Shown here: positions 17,756 to 26,454 of the stretch, piece by piece
Position numbering within the stretch: the stretch's first letter is position 1
Layout: each line of letters begins with the position of its first letter
From: CAZABP01 sp964483245
GTDB lineage: Bacteria > Planctomycetota > UBA1135 > UBA2386
Assembly (NCBI GenBank): GCA_964483245.1
Contig: CAZABP010000009.1
Location: 41,689 to 105,688 of the forward strand
DNA length: 64,000 bases
Reading direction: 5' to 3'
The notes under the pieces: generated by a model
Databases searched by the model: none
What the model was told of the DNA's origin: nothing
The model's input: only the letters and a program-made list of their open reading frames with translations
Position numbers and translations under genes: made by a program

Positions 17756-18928
17756 GTGAAACCACCGGTCTACGTCGACACGCCGGATGCGCTCGTCCGC
17801 ATGGCCGAGCGGTTGCGCCGCGAACGCGCGGTTGCGATCGACACTGAGACGAATGCCCTGCACGCCTACCGGGAACGGCTCTGCCTGTTGCAGATCAGCA
17901 TTCCGGCGCGGGACTTCATCGTCGACCCGCTGGAACTCGAAGACCTGGCGCCGCTCGGCGCCGTGCTCGCCGACGCCGCGATCGTCAAGGTCCTGCATGA
18001 CGCGGAATACGACGTGCTGACGCTCCGGCGGGCGCACCCGTTCGAGCTGCGGGGGCTGTTCGACACCAAGGTCGCCGCCGCCGCGCTCGGGCTGCCGGGC
18101 CTCGGCCTGCAGGCGTTGCTCGCCGACCTGATGGGGATCCAGATCGACAAGAAGCTGCAGTGCAGCGACTGGGGGGCGCGCCCGCTCAGCCGTGCGCAGC
18201 TCGAGTATGCGCGCAGCGACACCTGCCACCTGCTCGGGCTCGCGGAGCAGCTCGAAGAGAAGCTGTACGCCGCGAACGAGCTCTGCCGGCTGGAGTTCGC
18301 GGCCGAGTGCCGGCGCCTCGAGGCGGTGTTCCCCGAGCCGCGGCGGTTCGACCCGGAGGAGTTCTGGCGGATCCGCGGTGCCGACCGGTTGTCGCCGCCG
18401 CAGCGGAGGCTGCTGCGCGAGCTGTTCGTGATGCGGCACGAGATCGCCGACCGCGACAACGTGCCGGCGTTCAAGATCCTCGGCAACGACGTGCTGCTGG
18501 CGATCGCGCGGCGGGCGCCGGCCGACGCCGCGGAGCTGCTCGCGACGGAAGGCGTACCGCGCAAGCTCGCCGTGCGGTGGCAGCGCCCGATCCTGGCCGC
18601 GCTGGCGCGGGCGCGCGAGCTCGGGCCGCTGAACGGTGCGCACCCACGCAATGGGGACGCGACGGCCGAACTGCCGGCCAACGCGCGGCTCGCCTACGAA
18701 GGGCTCCGCCGCTGGCGTTCCCGTGCGGCGGCGGCGCGGCGCACCGATCCGTCGCTGGTGCTGCCGCGGCAGACGCTGATGCGGCTCGCTGCCTGTGATC
18801 CGCTGCCCAAGTGCGCCGACGACCTGCAGGCGACCGGTCTGCTCGAGAGCTGGCGGATCACGCACTACGGCGACGAGATCCTCGCGGCGATCGCGCACGG
18901 CAGCGCGCGGCGCCGGCGGCGGTCGTAG
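17756..18928 (+). CDS. rnd: Ribonuclease D
   Basis: The 390-residue protein is a 3'-5' exoribonuclease that trims tRNA and other structured RNA. All DEDDy residues are present: Asp29 and Glu31 in IDTETNAL, Asp86 in LHDAEYDV, and Tyr151/Asp155 in YARSDTCHLL. Behind the nuclease domain is an HRDC-type helical domain (about 215-290, RELFVMRHEIADRDNVPAF) and a second, weaker helical repeat, as in E. coli RNase D. The start is a GTG at 17756 within GTGAAACCACCGGTC; the long open frame to the left is a shadow of the FG-GAP gene. A TATGCT hexamer at 17730-17735 may be its -10 element. Confidence 0.92.
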   Translation: MKPPVYVDTPDALVRMAERLRRERAVAIDTETNALHAYRERLCLLQISIPARDFIVDPLELEDLAPLGAVLADAAIVKVLHDAEYDVLTLRRAHPFELRGLFDTKVAAAALGLPGLGLQALLADLMGIQIDKKLQCSDWGARPLSRAQLEYARSDTCHLLGLAEQLEEKLYAANELCRLEFAAECRRLEAVFPEPRRFDPEEFWRIRGADRLSPPQRRLLRELFVMRHEIADRDNVPAFKILGNDVLLAIARRAPADAAELLATEGVPRKLAVRWQRPILAALARARELGPLNGAHPRNGDATAELPANARLAYEGLRRWRSRAAAARRTDPSLVLPRQTLMRLAACDPLPKCADDLQATGLLESWRITHYGDEILAAIAHGSARRRRRS

Positions 18929-18957
18929 CGGCGGGTCTCCGCGCGGCGTCGCGCGCG

Positions 18958-21117
18958 CTACTCGATGCGCAGCCGCGGGCGGCGGCGCGGCCGCTCCGGC
19001 TTGCCGGTCGGAGGCTCTTCCTCCTGCAGCACTTCCGGCTTCCGGTCGCGACGCGCGAGCTCGATCGACGCGATCTGGCTGCGGAACTCCGGCTCGCCGG
19101 CGGCCGGGCGCACGCGCTCGTGCGTGCCGTCCGGCAGCAGCCGGCGCGACTTGACGTTGTCGCGCAGGCTGTAGCCGAGCACCTGCTCGACGACGCGGCG
19201 GCGCAGCGCCGGATCGAGGATCGGGATCGCGCTCTCGATCCGCCGGTCCAGGTTGCGCTTCATCCAGTCGGCCGACGCGATCCAGACCTCCGGCTGCCCG
19301 TCGTTCTCGAAGTAGAAGATCCGCGAGTGCTCGAGGAACCGGTCGACGATCGACACGACCGTGATCCGCTCGCTCAGTCCCGGCACGCCGGGTCGCAGGC
19401 AGCAGATCCCGCGGATCACCAGATCGATGGTCACGCCGGCCGCCGACGCCGCGTACAGCGCGCGGATCACCCCCTCGTCCTGCAGTGCGTTCATCTTGGC
19501 CAGGATCCGCGCCGGCTTGCCGGCACGCGCGTGTGCGCTCTCGCGCTCGATCCAGCCGAGCAGCCGCGTGCGCAGCTCGAACGGCGCCACGACGAGCTGC
19601 GCCAGCGAAGGCACGCGCGCATAGCCGGTGATCATGTTGAACAGATCCGCGACGTCCTGGCAGAGGTCCTCGCGCGCCGTCAACAGGCCGAGGTCGGTGT
19701 AGATCCGCGCCGTGGCCGGGTTGTAGTTGCCGGTCCCGACGTGGCAGTAGCGCCGCAGCCCGTCCTCCTCGCGGCGCACGACCAGCATCGCCTTGGCGTG
19801 CGTCTTCAGGCCGACGATCCCGTAGACGACGTGCACGCCGGCGCGCTCGAGCCGCTTCGCCCAGCGGATGTTCGCCTCCTCGTCGAAGCGCGCCTGCAGC
19901 TCGACGACGACGGTGACCTGCTTGCGGTTCTGCGCGGCGAGGATCAGCTCCTCGACGATTGGGGAATCCTCGCCGGCGCGGTAGATCGTCTGCTTGATCG
20001 CGAGCACGCGCGGATCGCGTGCGGCATGCCGGACGAACTCCTCGACCGTGGCGAAAGATTCGTACGGATGGTGCAGCAGCAGGTCTCCGCTGCGGATCTG
20101 GGCGAACATCGCGTCCGCCGTCGCCCAGTCGGTCGTGCGGATCGGGACGAACAGCGGGTCCTTCAGACCGGCGCCGTCCTCGGTCCGGTACAGCTCCATC
20201 AAGCGGCCCAGATTGACCGGCCCCTCGCAGACGTAGACGTCCTCCGGCTCGAGCGAGAACGCCTCGAGGAACCGGGCCAGCAGCTCCGGGTGCGGCGTCC
20301 GCACCTCGAGCCGGACCGGTTCGCCGCGGCGCCGCTTCACCAGCTCCTTCTCGACCGCCGCCAGCAGGTCCTCGCTCTCCTCCTCGTCCAGGTCGAGATT
20401 CCCGTCGCGGGTCACGCGGAACGAGCAGACGTGCAGCACGTCGAGCCCGGGGAACAGCATCGCGATGTGCGCGCGGATCAGGTCCGCCATCAACACGTAG
20501 AGATGCTGCGTCCCCTCGTCCGGCAGCCGTACGAACCGCGCCAGCACGCGCGGGACCTGCACGACGGCGATCCGATGCACCTGCGCCCCGCGGCGTTTGT
20601 CGCCGAGCAGCACGGCGACGTTCAGGGACTTGTTCAGCAGCGACGGGAACGGGTGCGCCGGATCGACCGCCAACGGCGTCAACACCGGCAGCACTTCGCG
20701 CCGGAAGTAGTCCAGGCACCAGGCGCGCTGCCGGTCGGTCATCTGCGCCGACTCGAGGATCGCGATGCCGTGCCGCCCCAGCTCCGGCACGAGCTGGTCA
20801 CGCCAGCAGCGGTGCATGTCGCGGTAGAACCGCGCCGCCTCCTGGCGCACCAATGCCAGCTCCTCGCGCGGCGTCAGGCTGCCGGGGTTCTCGCCCGGCA
20901 GCCCGGCTTCGACCAGCTCCATCGTGCCGGCGACCCGGACCTCGAAGAACTCGTCCAGGTTGGTGCTCGTGATCGCGAGGAACTTGACCCGCTCGAGCAC
21001 CGGGTTCGTCGGGTCCATCGCCTCCTCGAGCACCCGCCGGTTGAACTGCAGCCAGGACAGTTCGCGGTTCAGGAACGGGTCCTGGCTCGGGCTCGGCGCA
21101 TTCGCTGGCACGGACAT
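18958..21117 (-). CDS. ppk1: Polyphosphate kinase 1
   Basis: The 719-residue protein is a full-length PPK1, which reversibly makes polyphosphate from ATP. The N domain begins FLNRELSWLQFNRRVLEEA and continues with KFLAITSTNLDEFFEVRVAG. The catalytic region includes LLHHPYESF, the phosphate-accepting His440 in GLKTHAK, the downstream RYCHVGTGNYNP and the second histidine in FLEHSRIFYFEND. The C-terminal tail is rich in Arg and Pro. The ATG at 21117 was chosen because family similarity starts there; an upstream ATG or TTG would add 26 basic residues without homology. It diverges from pilT across 229 noncoding bases, which must hold both promoters. Confidence 0.95.
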   Translation of the reverse strand: MSVPANAPSPSQDPFLNRELSWLQFNRRVLEEAMDPTNPVLERVKFLAITSTNLDEFFEVRVAGTMELVEAGLPGENPGSLTPREELALVRQEAARFYRDMHRCWRDQLVPELGRHGIAILESAQMTDRQRAWCLDYFRREVLPVLTPLAVDPAHPFPSLLNKSLNVAVLLGDKRRGAQVHRIAVVQVPRVLARFVRLPDEGTQHLYVLMADLIRAHIAMLFPGLDVLHVCSFRVTRDGNLDLDEEESEDLLAAVEKELVKRRRGEPVRLEVRTPHPELLARFLEAFSLEPEDVYVCEGPVNLGRLMELYRTEDGAGLKDPLFVPIRTTDWATADAMFAQIRSGDLLLHHPYESFATVEEFVRHAARDPRVLAIKQTIYRAGEDSPIVEELILAAQNRKQVTVVVELQARFDEEANIRWAKRLERAGVHVVYGIVGLKTHAKAMLVVRREEDGLRRYCHVGTGNYNPATARIYTDLGLLTAREDLCQDVADLFNMITGYARVPSLAQLVVAPFELRTRLLGWIERESAHARAGKPARILAKMNALQDEGVIRALYAASAAGVTIDLVIRGICCLRPGVPGLSERITVVSIVDRFLEHSRIFYFENDGQPEVWIASADWMKRNLDRRIESAIPILDPALRRRVVEQVLGYSLRDNVKSRRLLPDGTHERVRPAAGEPEFRSQIASIELARRDRKPEVLQEEEPPTGKPERPRRRPRLRIE

Positions 21118-21330
21118 CGGATCGGAGGGATAGCCGCGTCGGGTCAAGGGTGCGTGAAGAATCGCACGACGCACACGGTACGCCGCGAATTGCACCGTCG
21201 CGTTGCAGTTGCCCCATCGGGCAGACCGCCGGGCCGATCAAGCCGCAGGGTCGCGGACGTCGATACGGCCAGGGGTCCCGGTGGCATCAACACGGGCCGG
21301 GACCGCTGCCGCACGTACCGACCCCGATCC

Positions 21331-21336
21331 GAGGAG
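21331..21336 (+). promoter_or_regulatory. Ribosome binding site of pilT
   Basis: GAGGAG lies 10 bases before the ATG at 21347. It supports that start over an in-frame upstream start at 21203 that would add 48 residues of low-complexity sequence. Clear Shine-Dalgarno sites are uncommon in this window. Confidence 0.65.
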
Positions 21337-21346
21337 CCCGCCGGAG

Positions 21347-22546
21347 ATGACTGTCTCGATCCAGGAGCTGTTGCACCACATGGTGGCCTGCAAGGCGTCC
21401 GACCTGCACATCAAGGTCGGGGTCCATCCGGGCATGCGCATCGATGGGCACATCCAGCAGATCGAGGAGTTCCCGGTGGTCACCCCGGAGATCGCGCGCA
21501 GCCTCGCGACGCAGCTGATGAACGACGCGCAGCGCGAGAAATACGACCACGACAAGGACATCGACTTCTCGTATGCGCTGCCGGAGGTCGCCCGGTTCCG
21601 CGTCAACATCCTGACGCAGCGCGAGCTGGTCGGGATCGTCATGCGGCAGATCCCGGAGAAGATCCCGACCTGCGACGACCTCGGTCTGCCGCAGATCTGC
21701 AAGGACCTCGCCGCGAAGCCGCGCGGGCTCGTGCTCGTGACCGGGCCGACCGGTTCGGGCAAGTCGACGACGCTGGCCGCGATGCTCGACTACGTCAACA
21801 CGAACGAGCAGGGCCACATCCTGACGATGGAGGACCCGATCGAGTTCATCCACCCGGACAAGAGCTGCTTCGTGACGCAGCGGCAGATCGGGCAGGACAC
21901 GCAGTCGTTCCAGCAGGCGCTGCGGCGCGCACTGCGCCAGGATCCGGACGTGATCCTGATCGGTGAGATGCGCGACCTCGAGACGATCGGCATGGCGATC
22001 ACGGCGGCCGAGACCGGACACCTCGTGTTCGGCACGCTGCACACCACGAGCGCGATCTCGACCGTCGACCGGATCATCGACGTGTTCCCGACCGAGGCGC
22101 AGCAGCAGGTGCGCGTGCAGCTGTCGTCGACGCTGCAGGGAGTCATCTCGCAATGCCTGTTGCCGAAGCTCGGCGGCGGCCGCGTCGCAGCCCGCGAGAT
22201 CCTGGTCGCGACCGACGGGATCCGTTCGCTGATCCGCGAGGGGAAGACGGCGCAGATGCTGAACTTCCTGCAGACCGGCAGGCAGCACGGGATGACCACG
22301 CTCGAGGCGGACCTGACCGAGCTGGTCAACCGCGGATTGGTGACGCTCGAAGACGCGATCGGCAAGGCGAACCGCCCGCAGGAGGTCCAGAAGGCTGCGA
22401 TGGCGCCGTCGTCGGCGCGGCAGGCGGCACAGGCCCAGGCCAACACCGGGCTTGGACAGCGCCCGCTGGCCGGGGGCGCGCAGCCGGCCGGGATCCGGCC
22501 GCCGACCGGCAATCCGCTGGCGGGTCTGCGCCGGCCTACGCGCTGA
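21347..22546 (+). CDS. pilT: PilT-type twitching motility ATPase
   Basis: The 399-residue protein is a type II/IV secretion superfamily ATPase of the PilT branch, which powers retraction of type IV pili. The N domain (1-110) carries the typical MVACKASDLHIKVG start. The Walker A loop is GPTGSGKST (133-141), the Asp box is ILTMEDPIEFIH (158-169), the Walker B is DVILIGEMRD (201-210), and the His box is GTLHTTSAISTVDRIIDVFP. The C-terminal 60 residues after DAIGKANRP form a Gln/Ala/Pro-rich tail longer than usual. No pilin or other pilus gene is adjacent, so partners are elsewhere. Confidence 0.93.
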   Translation: MTVSIQELLHHMVACKASDLHIKVGVHPGMRIDGHIQQIEEFPVVTPEIARSLATQLMNDAQREKYDHDKDIDFSYALPEVARFRVNILTQRELVGIVMRQIPEKIPTCDDLGLPQICKDLAAKPRGLVLVTGPTGSGKSTTLAAMLDYVNTNEQGHILTMEDPIEFIHPDKSCFVTQRQIGQDTQSFQQALRRALRQDPDVILIGEMRDLETIGMAITAAETGHLVFGTLHTTSAISTVDRIIDVFPTEAQQQVRVQLSSTLQGVISQCLLPKLGGGRVAAREILVATDGIRSLIREGKTAQMLNFLQTGRQHGMTTLEADLTELVNRGLVTLEDAIGKANRPQEVQKAAMAPSSARQAAQAQANTGLGQRPLAGGAQPAGIRPPTGNPLAGLRRPTR

Positions 22547-23651
22547 GGTCGAGCTCGTCAGGCCGCGGTCCGACCGCGGTATCGATCGCCGGCCATTCGC
22601 CGGTCACGGTCAGCAGTTCTGGTCCGCCGTCGGTCGCCAGGATGGTGTCCTCGCTCTTGGTGCCGGTGATCGACGGATTCCAGGCACACGGCTGCATGGC
22701 GTGCAGGCGTTCGGTTCCGCCCGGGCGCGCGATCCATTCGCGCGGCGCGTAGCCGATCGCGCCACCCTGGTGGTGCAGCTCGATCTCGCCGGCGAAGCCG
22801 ACCTCGGAGTACGCGGCGGCGATCCGGTCGTAGAGCTCGGCCGCCGTAGCGCCGGGGCGGGACGCGGCGATCGCCGCGGCGTCGACCTGCGCCACCGCCA
22901 TGAATCGCCGGCGCAGCGCGGCATCGGCGGCACCGAACCGCACGAACCGGGTCAGCGCGGCGACCTGCCCGCCACGCTCGGCGCACAGGACCAGCATCGC
23001 ACGGCGCGCGAGCCGCGCCGGTGTCGGCAGCGGATGGCGGTAGCGGTCGATCCGTCCGTCGAACGCGACCAGCACGACGGCCGGCAGACAGCCGGTGGCG
23101 GTCACGGCCGCGGCCACCGATGCTGCGGCGGCGTGTTCGGTGATGCCCGGCACGAGCGCGCGGGCGGCCTGCTCGAGCGCCTGCGCTGCATCGCGGCACA
23201 GCGCGCGGTAGCGCGCCAGCTCCGCGGGCAGCAGCGAGGCGCGCAGGTCGCGCAGTGCGGCTGCGGCGGGCGGGGGCAACTCGGTTTCGCGGGCGACCCG
23301 GCCCGGGTCACATCCCTGTTGGCGGAGGTGCGTGGCGATCCAGGCCGCGGGATCCTCGGTCCATGGCCAGACCGTGAGGTCGAGACCGAGACCGGCGATC
23401 TCTTCATCGGCGAAGCGGGTTGCTTCGATCCGGTTCGTCACCAGCCGCAGGTCGCCGCGGCGCGTCACGATCGCCGTCCCCTCCGCCGCCGAATCGTCGC
23501 TGCGAACGTGCAATCGCGCCCCGGCGAGCAGCCAGCCGAGTGTCTGCCGCCGTTGCAGCAGGATCGCATCCAGCTCGTGCGCGACGAGGAATGCGACGAC
23601 GCGTGCACGTTTGCTGGCGATCTCTGCTGCCCGGGAATCTTGGGGGGGCAT
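22536..23651 (-). CDS. M24 (aminopeptidase P-fold) protein with degenerate metal site
   Basis: The 371-residue protein has the two-domain shape of M24 metallopeptidases: an N-terminal creatinase-like domain (AFLVAHELDAILLQRRQTLGWLLAGA) and a pita-bread C domain. However, the metal ligands appear to be missing. Where canonical members have DFG-type aspartates, this one reads VAFDGRIDRYRHPLPT and LCAERGGQVAALTRFVRFG; the usual histidine site is HHQGGAIGY, and the first glutamate site reads QPCAWNPS. Only a SEDT acid near the end matches. A class of M24 homologues with this RYRHPLPT signature seems to exist, so it may be a conserved non-peptidase. The gene converges on pilT with an 11-base overlap and diverges from the next gene. 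Confidence 0.75.
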   Translation of the reverse strand: MPPQDSRAAEIASKRARVVAFLVAHELDAILLQRRQTLGWLLAGARLHVRSDDSAAEGTAIVTRRGDLRLVTNRIEATRFADEEIAGLGLDLTVWPWTEDPAAWIATHLRQQGCDPGRVARETELPPPAAAALRDLRASLLPAELARYRALCRDAAQALEQAARALVPGITEHAAAASVAAAVTATGCLPAVVLVAFDGRIDRYRHPLPTPARLARRAMLVLCAERGGQVAALTRFVRFGAADAALRRRFMAVAQVDAAAIAASRPGATAAELYDRIAAAYSEVGFAGEIELHHQGGAIGYAPREWIARPGGTERLHAMQPCAWNPSITGTKSEDTILATDGGPELLTVTGEWPAIDTAVGPRPDELDLSA

Positions 23652-23738
23652 GTTGGAATCTCGGGCGCGGGAGCGTATCCCGTCCGCGCCGATGAGAAAT
23701 CCAAGGCGGTCAGGGTTCATGGTCGGGAGCGCGCGCGC

Positions 23739-24380
23739 ATGAAGGCGCTCGTGCTGGCGACCGGCGCAGGCATGGCGGAGGTCCTGAAGCGGAACCTGCG
23801 CTGGCTCGCCGCGCAGGGGATCGAGGAGGTCGCGATCGTCGTCGCGAATGCCGAGCCGACGCTGCGCGAGGAGTGCGAGCAGACCGGATTGCGCATGACC
23901 TGGCTCGAGGAGCCGACGCCGCTCGGCTCGGCCGGGGCGCTGCGGCTGCTGCGGACCTCGTTCGAGGCGGAGCCGTTCTTCGTCGTCGACGCGTCGATCG
24001 AGCACGACTTCTCGCTGCGTCGCCTGCGTCTGGCGCACGACGCGTCCCCCGCAGTCGCGACCGTCGCCGTGGAACTGAACGGCGATGGGCGCAGCGGCCG
24101 CGTCTGGTTCGAGCGCGAGCGGTCCGGGCGGATCCTGCGCGTGTTGGCGAAGCCGGATCCGCAGTCGCGTTGGGGCGACGCCGGCGTGTTCCTGCTCGAT
24201 CCGTCGCTGCTGGCGCAGCTGCCCGACCGCGTGCCGGCCGAGATTGCGCGGGATCTGCTGCCGCTCGTCGTGCAGCGGCATGGAATCCTGCTCGGCCACG
24301 CCGTCGAGCAGCGCGAGCTGCCCGGCCTGCTGGCGACCAACGGCGCGCGCGGGGACCGCGAAGACTCGGCGTCCGGCTAG
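23739..24380 (+). CDS. Nucleotidyltransferase-fold protein, probably degenerate
   Basis: The 213-residue product resembles sugar-phosphate nucleotidyltransferases (NTP_transferase fold). Recognisable parts are KRNLRWLAAQGIEEVAIVVAN, then LEEPTPLGSAGALRLL and FFVVDASIEHDFSLRRLRLAH, then WGDAGVFLLDPSLLAQLP. The signature loop at the start, normally L-A-G-G-x-G-T-R-L followed by a K-P motif, is absent: the protein reads LATGAGMAEVLKRNL, missing about 20 residues. The catalytic Gly-Asp of the central strand is also altered to VDASIEHD. It may therefore be inactive or bind a different ligand. The ATG at 23739 follows a 87-base divergent spacer shared with the M24-like gene. Confidence 0.68.
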   Translation: MKALVLATGAGMAEVLKRNLRWLAAQGIEEVAIVVANAEPTLREECEQTGLRMTWLEEPTPLGSAGALRLLRTSFEAEPFFVVDASIEHDFSLRRLRLAHDASPAVATVAVELNGDGRSGRVWFERERSGRILRVLAKPDPQSRWGDAGVFLLDPSLLAQLPDRVPAEIARDLLPLVVQRHGILLGHAVEQRELPGLLATNGARGDREDSASG

Positions 24381-24392
24381 CGGCGGGATCAG

Positions 24393-24941
24393 CTAGTTCG
24401 CGGGTGCGGCCGGGACGGGCGTCGGGGTGACGCGCATGCGGGAGCCCCAGAGCAGCGCAATCCGTGGCGCATACAGGACCAGCACCACCCCCACCGCGAC
24501 CATGACGAGGTCGGGGATCGCCTGCATCAGTTGCACGTCGGCCGGTGGTTCCGCCGTTGCAGTCGGAAGCCATGCCAGGCCCATCACCGCCTCGTGCAAC
24601 GCGTTCGCAGCGGACTGGACGCCTACGAATGCGAGTGCGGCCGCGAGCCAGCAGACGATCGCCGTCTCGTCGTGCAGGAGGCGCAGAGCGAGCCGGCTGA
24701 GCGGCGCCGATCCGATGAACAGACCGAGCGCAATCGTGCCGTACGACCACGCCCCTGTGCTGTAGGCAAGGCTGTACGGCGACTGGAACCCTGGATCCTG
24801 CACGAGGATCGGCACCACGGTCATGCCGCCGACCAGCGCCAGCAGCAACTTGATGATCGCGAGCAGCAGGATCGCGACCTGCAATCCGAGGCAGGCTGAA
24901 TCGCGCGCGCTCGCGCGCGTCGTCTCAGGGACGCGTGGCAT
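24393..24941 (-). CDS. Predicted inner-membrane protein, four membrane segments
   Basis: I do not recognise a named family for this 182-residue protein. Four hydrophobic segments are visible: about 18-45, 64-88, 93-117 and 145-167. The last is followed by YAPRIALLWGSRM. The N terminus (MPRVPETTRASARDS) is hydrophilic and the C terminus is Pro-rich. The upstream gene, whose end overlaps this one by 17 bases, encodes a similar four-segment protein with a GPRIARR string, so the two look like a related pair produced together. The ATG at 24941 fits the start of the hydrophobic core; the longer frame upstream is a shadow. No transport or enzymatic signature is present. Confidence 0.68.
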   Translation of the reverse strand: MPRVPETTRASARDSACLGLQVAILLLAIIKLLLALVGGMTVVPILVQDPGFQSPYSLAYSTGAWSYGTIALGLFIGSAPLSRLALRLLHDETAIVCWLAAALAFVGVQSAANALHEAVMGLAWLPTATAEPPADVQLMQAIPDLVMVAVGVVLVLYAPRIALLWGSRMRVTPTPVPAAPAN

Positions 24942-25413
24942 CTGGATCCCTCCGCGCCCACCAGCGCGCGATGTCGTGGCTGAACCAGAACGCGAGTGCC
25001 GCGACCCCGATCGTGGCGAACTCGATCCACGGCACGAGCATTCCCGCCAGACGGTCTTCCTCCGCCCACAAGAACGGCAGCACGAGCCGCAGCACGTAGT
25101 GCGTGCGATCCAGGACCAGGAACACGGCCAGTGCAGCGATCGCCCCGGGCAGAAGCTGCTCGAGGCCTGGTCCATGGCGGATCTCGTCGACCGGCATGCA
25201 CCGGCGCGCGATACGAGGTCCACGCCACATCAGGAAGGCACCGAGCACGAGCGGGACGACGATGAATGCGAGTTGCATCGCCAGCTCCCGATCGAGCTCC
25301 TCGCCGCTCTGGCGCTTGAAGTCCAGGAACGTCGCGATGTGCTCGATGCCGGTCAGCACCCACCAGACCCCCAACAGCACCAGCCCGACCGCACCCAGCT
25401 TCTGCGCACTCAT
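24925..25413 (-). CDS. Predicted inner-membrane protein, four membrane segments
   Basis: The 162-residue protein has four predicted membrane segments: about 6-30 (LGAVGLVLLGVWWVLTG), 44-62 (ending FLMWRGPRIARR), 86-113 and 124-147. The first two segments form a unit of the type G-L-x-x-x-G-V-W ... P-x-V-L-G followed by PRIARR, a pattern I associate with small uncharacterised bacterial membrane proteins. The second pair of segments may be a diverged repeat of the first. It is coexpressed with the downstream membrane protein gene (17-base overlap). The function is unknown. The divergent glycosyltransferase gene begins 35 bases from its ATG. Confidence 0.7.
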   Translation of the reverse strand: MSAQKLGAVGLVLLGVWWVLTGIEHIATFLDFKRQSGEELDRELAMQLAFIVVPLVLGAFLMWRGPRIARRCMPVDEIRHGPGLEQLLPGAIAALAVFLVLDRTHYVLRLVLPFLWAEEDRLAGMLVPWIEFATIGVAALAFWFSHDIARWWARRDPDATRP

Positions 25414-25448
25414 GCGCGGCAGGTTATCCGCTCGCTACGCTCCCGCGC

Positions 25449-26444
25449 TTGGCGACGACGACGTTCGCGATCCCCTGCCGCAACGGCGCGCGGCACCTCG
25501 AGCCGTTGCTCCGCTCGCTGCTCGCGCAGACGGTCCCGGCCGACGCGCTGCTGCTGGTCGATGACGCGTCGACCGACGATTCCGTCACCCTCGCCCAGCG
25601 GATCGCCGGCGACCGGCTGACCGTCCACCGCAACGAGCAGCCGCTCGGGCTCGCGGGCAACTGGAACCGCTGCCTCGAGCTCAGCACGACGGAGCTCCTG
25701 TGCATCGCGCACATGGACGACGTCTATGAACCGGAATACCTCGCCCGCATGCGCGACGCGCTGCTCGCCGATCCACGCGCGCTGCTCGCGCACTGCCGCG
25801 CGATCGCGATCGACGATGCCGGCGCGCCGCTCGACTCGGCGATCGAGCGATACAAGGAGCACTTCTGGCAGGAGCCGGATGCGACGCGGCTGGGGGGACG
25901 CGCGCTGTTCCTGCGCCTGCGCCGCGGCAACTTCGTCTGTTGTCCGTCGATGTTGTGGCGGCGCGACGGGCTGGCCGCACTTGGCGGGTTCGCGCGCACA
26001 TTGCGGTTCGCGCCGGACTGGGACGTGCTGCTGCGCGCGGCGCTGGCCGGCGAAGCGCTGGTCGGGCTCCCGCTGCCGTTGATCCGCTATCGCCGGCATC
26101 CGTCCAGTGCCTCTCGCGACGCGATCGCCAGCATGCGCCGGCACGAAGAGGAGCTCGACGTCGTCGAAGCAGCCGACCGTGCGGCGCTCGAACGCGGCTG
26201 GCTGCGCCGCGCGCCGCGGCTGGCACCCGCGGTGCGCAACTCGATCCTGCTCGACGCGTTCGGCGATCTCGAAGCCGGGGACCGCGCCGGCGCGCGCGCG
26301 CGGCTCGCGCTGCTGTTCTCACGCGCGCCGGCCGCGCGCCGCGATCCGCACGTGCTCGCGTTCCGCGCCGCGGCAGCGCTCGGTCCACCGGGCCGCTGGC
26401 TGCTGCGCAACGGGCTGCGCACGAAGCTCGTGCTCGGTCCATAG
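25449..26444 (+). CDS. Family 2 glycosyltransferase
   Basis: The 331-residue protein has a GT-A fold of family GT2. The nucleotide-binding start is TFAIPCRNGARHLEPLL, with the acid motif LLVDDASTDDS and the metal-binding DxD-like string HMDDVYEPEY. It has no membrane segment and a helical C-terminal region (RAGARARLALLFSR). Donor and acceptor cannot be told from the sequence. The start is a TTG at 25449, since the conserved core begins at the third residue and no ATG is in frame nearby. The hexamer TACGCT at 25436-25441 ends 7 bases before this TTG, consistent with a leaderless transcript. It converges on a second GT2 gene ten bases downstream. Confidence 0.87.
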   Translation: MATTTFAIPCRNGARHLEPLLRSLLAQTVPADALLLVDDASTDDSVTLAQRIAGDRLTVHRNEQPLGLAGNWNRCLELSTTELLCIAHMDDVYEPEYLARMRDALLADPRALLAHCRAIAIDDAGAPLDSAIERYKEHFWQEPDATRLGGRALFLRLRRGNFVCCPSMLWRRDGLAALGGFARTLRFAPDWDVLLRAALAGEALVGLPLPLIRYRRHPSSASRDAIASMRRHEEELDVVEAADRAALERGWLRRAPRLAPAVRNSILLDAFGDLEAGDRAGARARLALLFSRAPAARRDPHVLAFRAAAALGPPGRWLLRNGLRTKLVLGP

Positions 26445-26454
26445 ACCGCGCAGC

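Noticed and set aside
21118..21346. Riboswitch or small RNA in the ppk1-pilT divergent spacer
   Set aside because: The spacer shows no recognisable aptamer or paired elements; it probably holds only two promoters.
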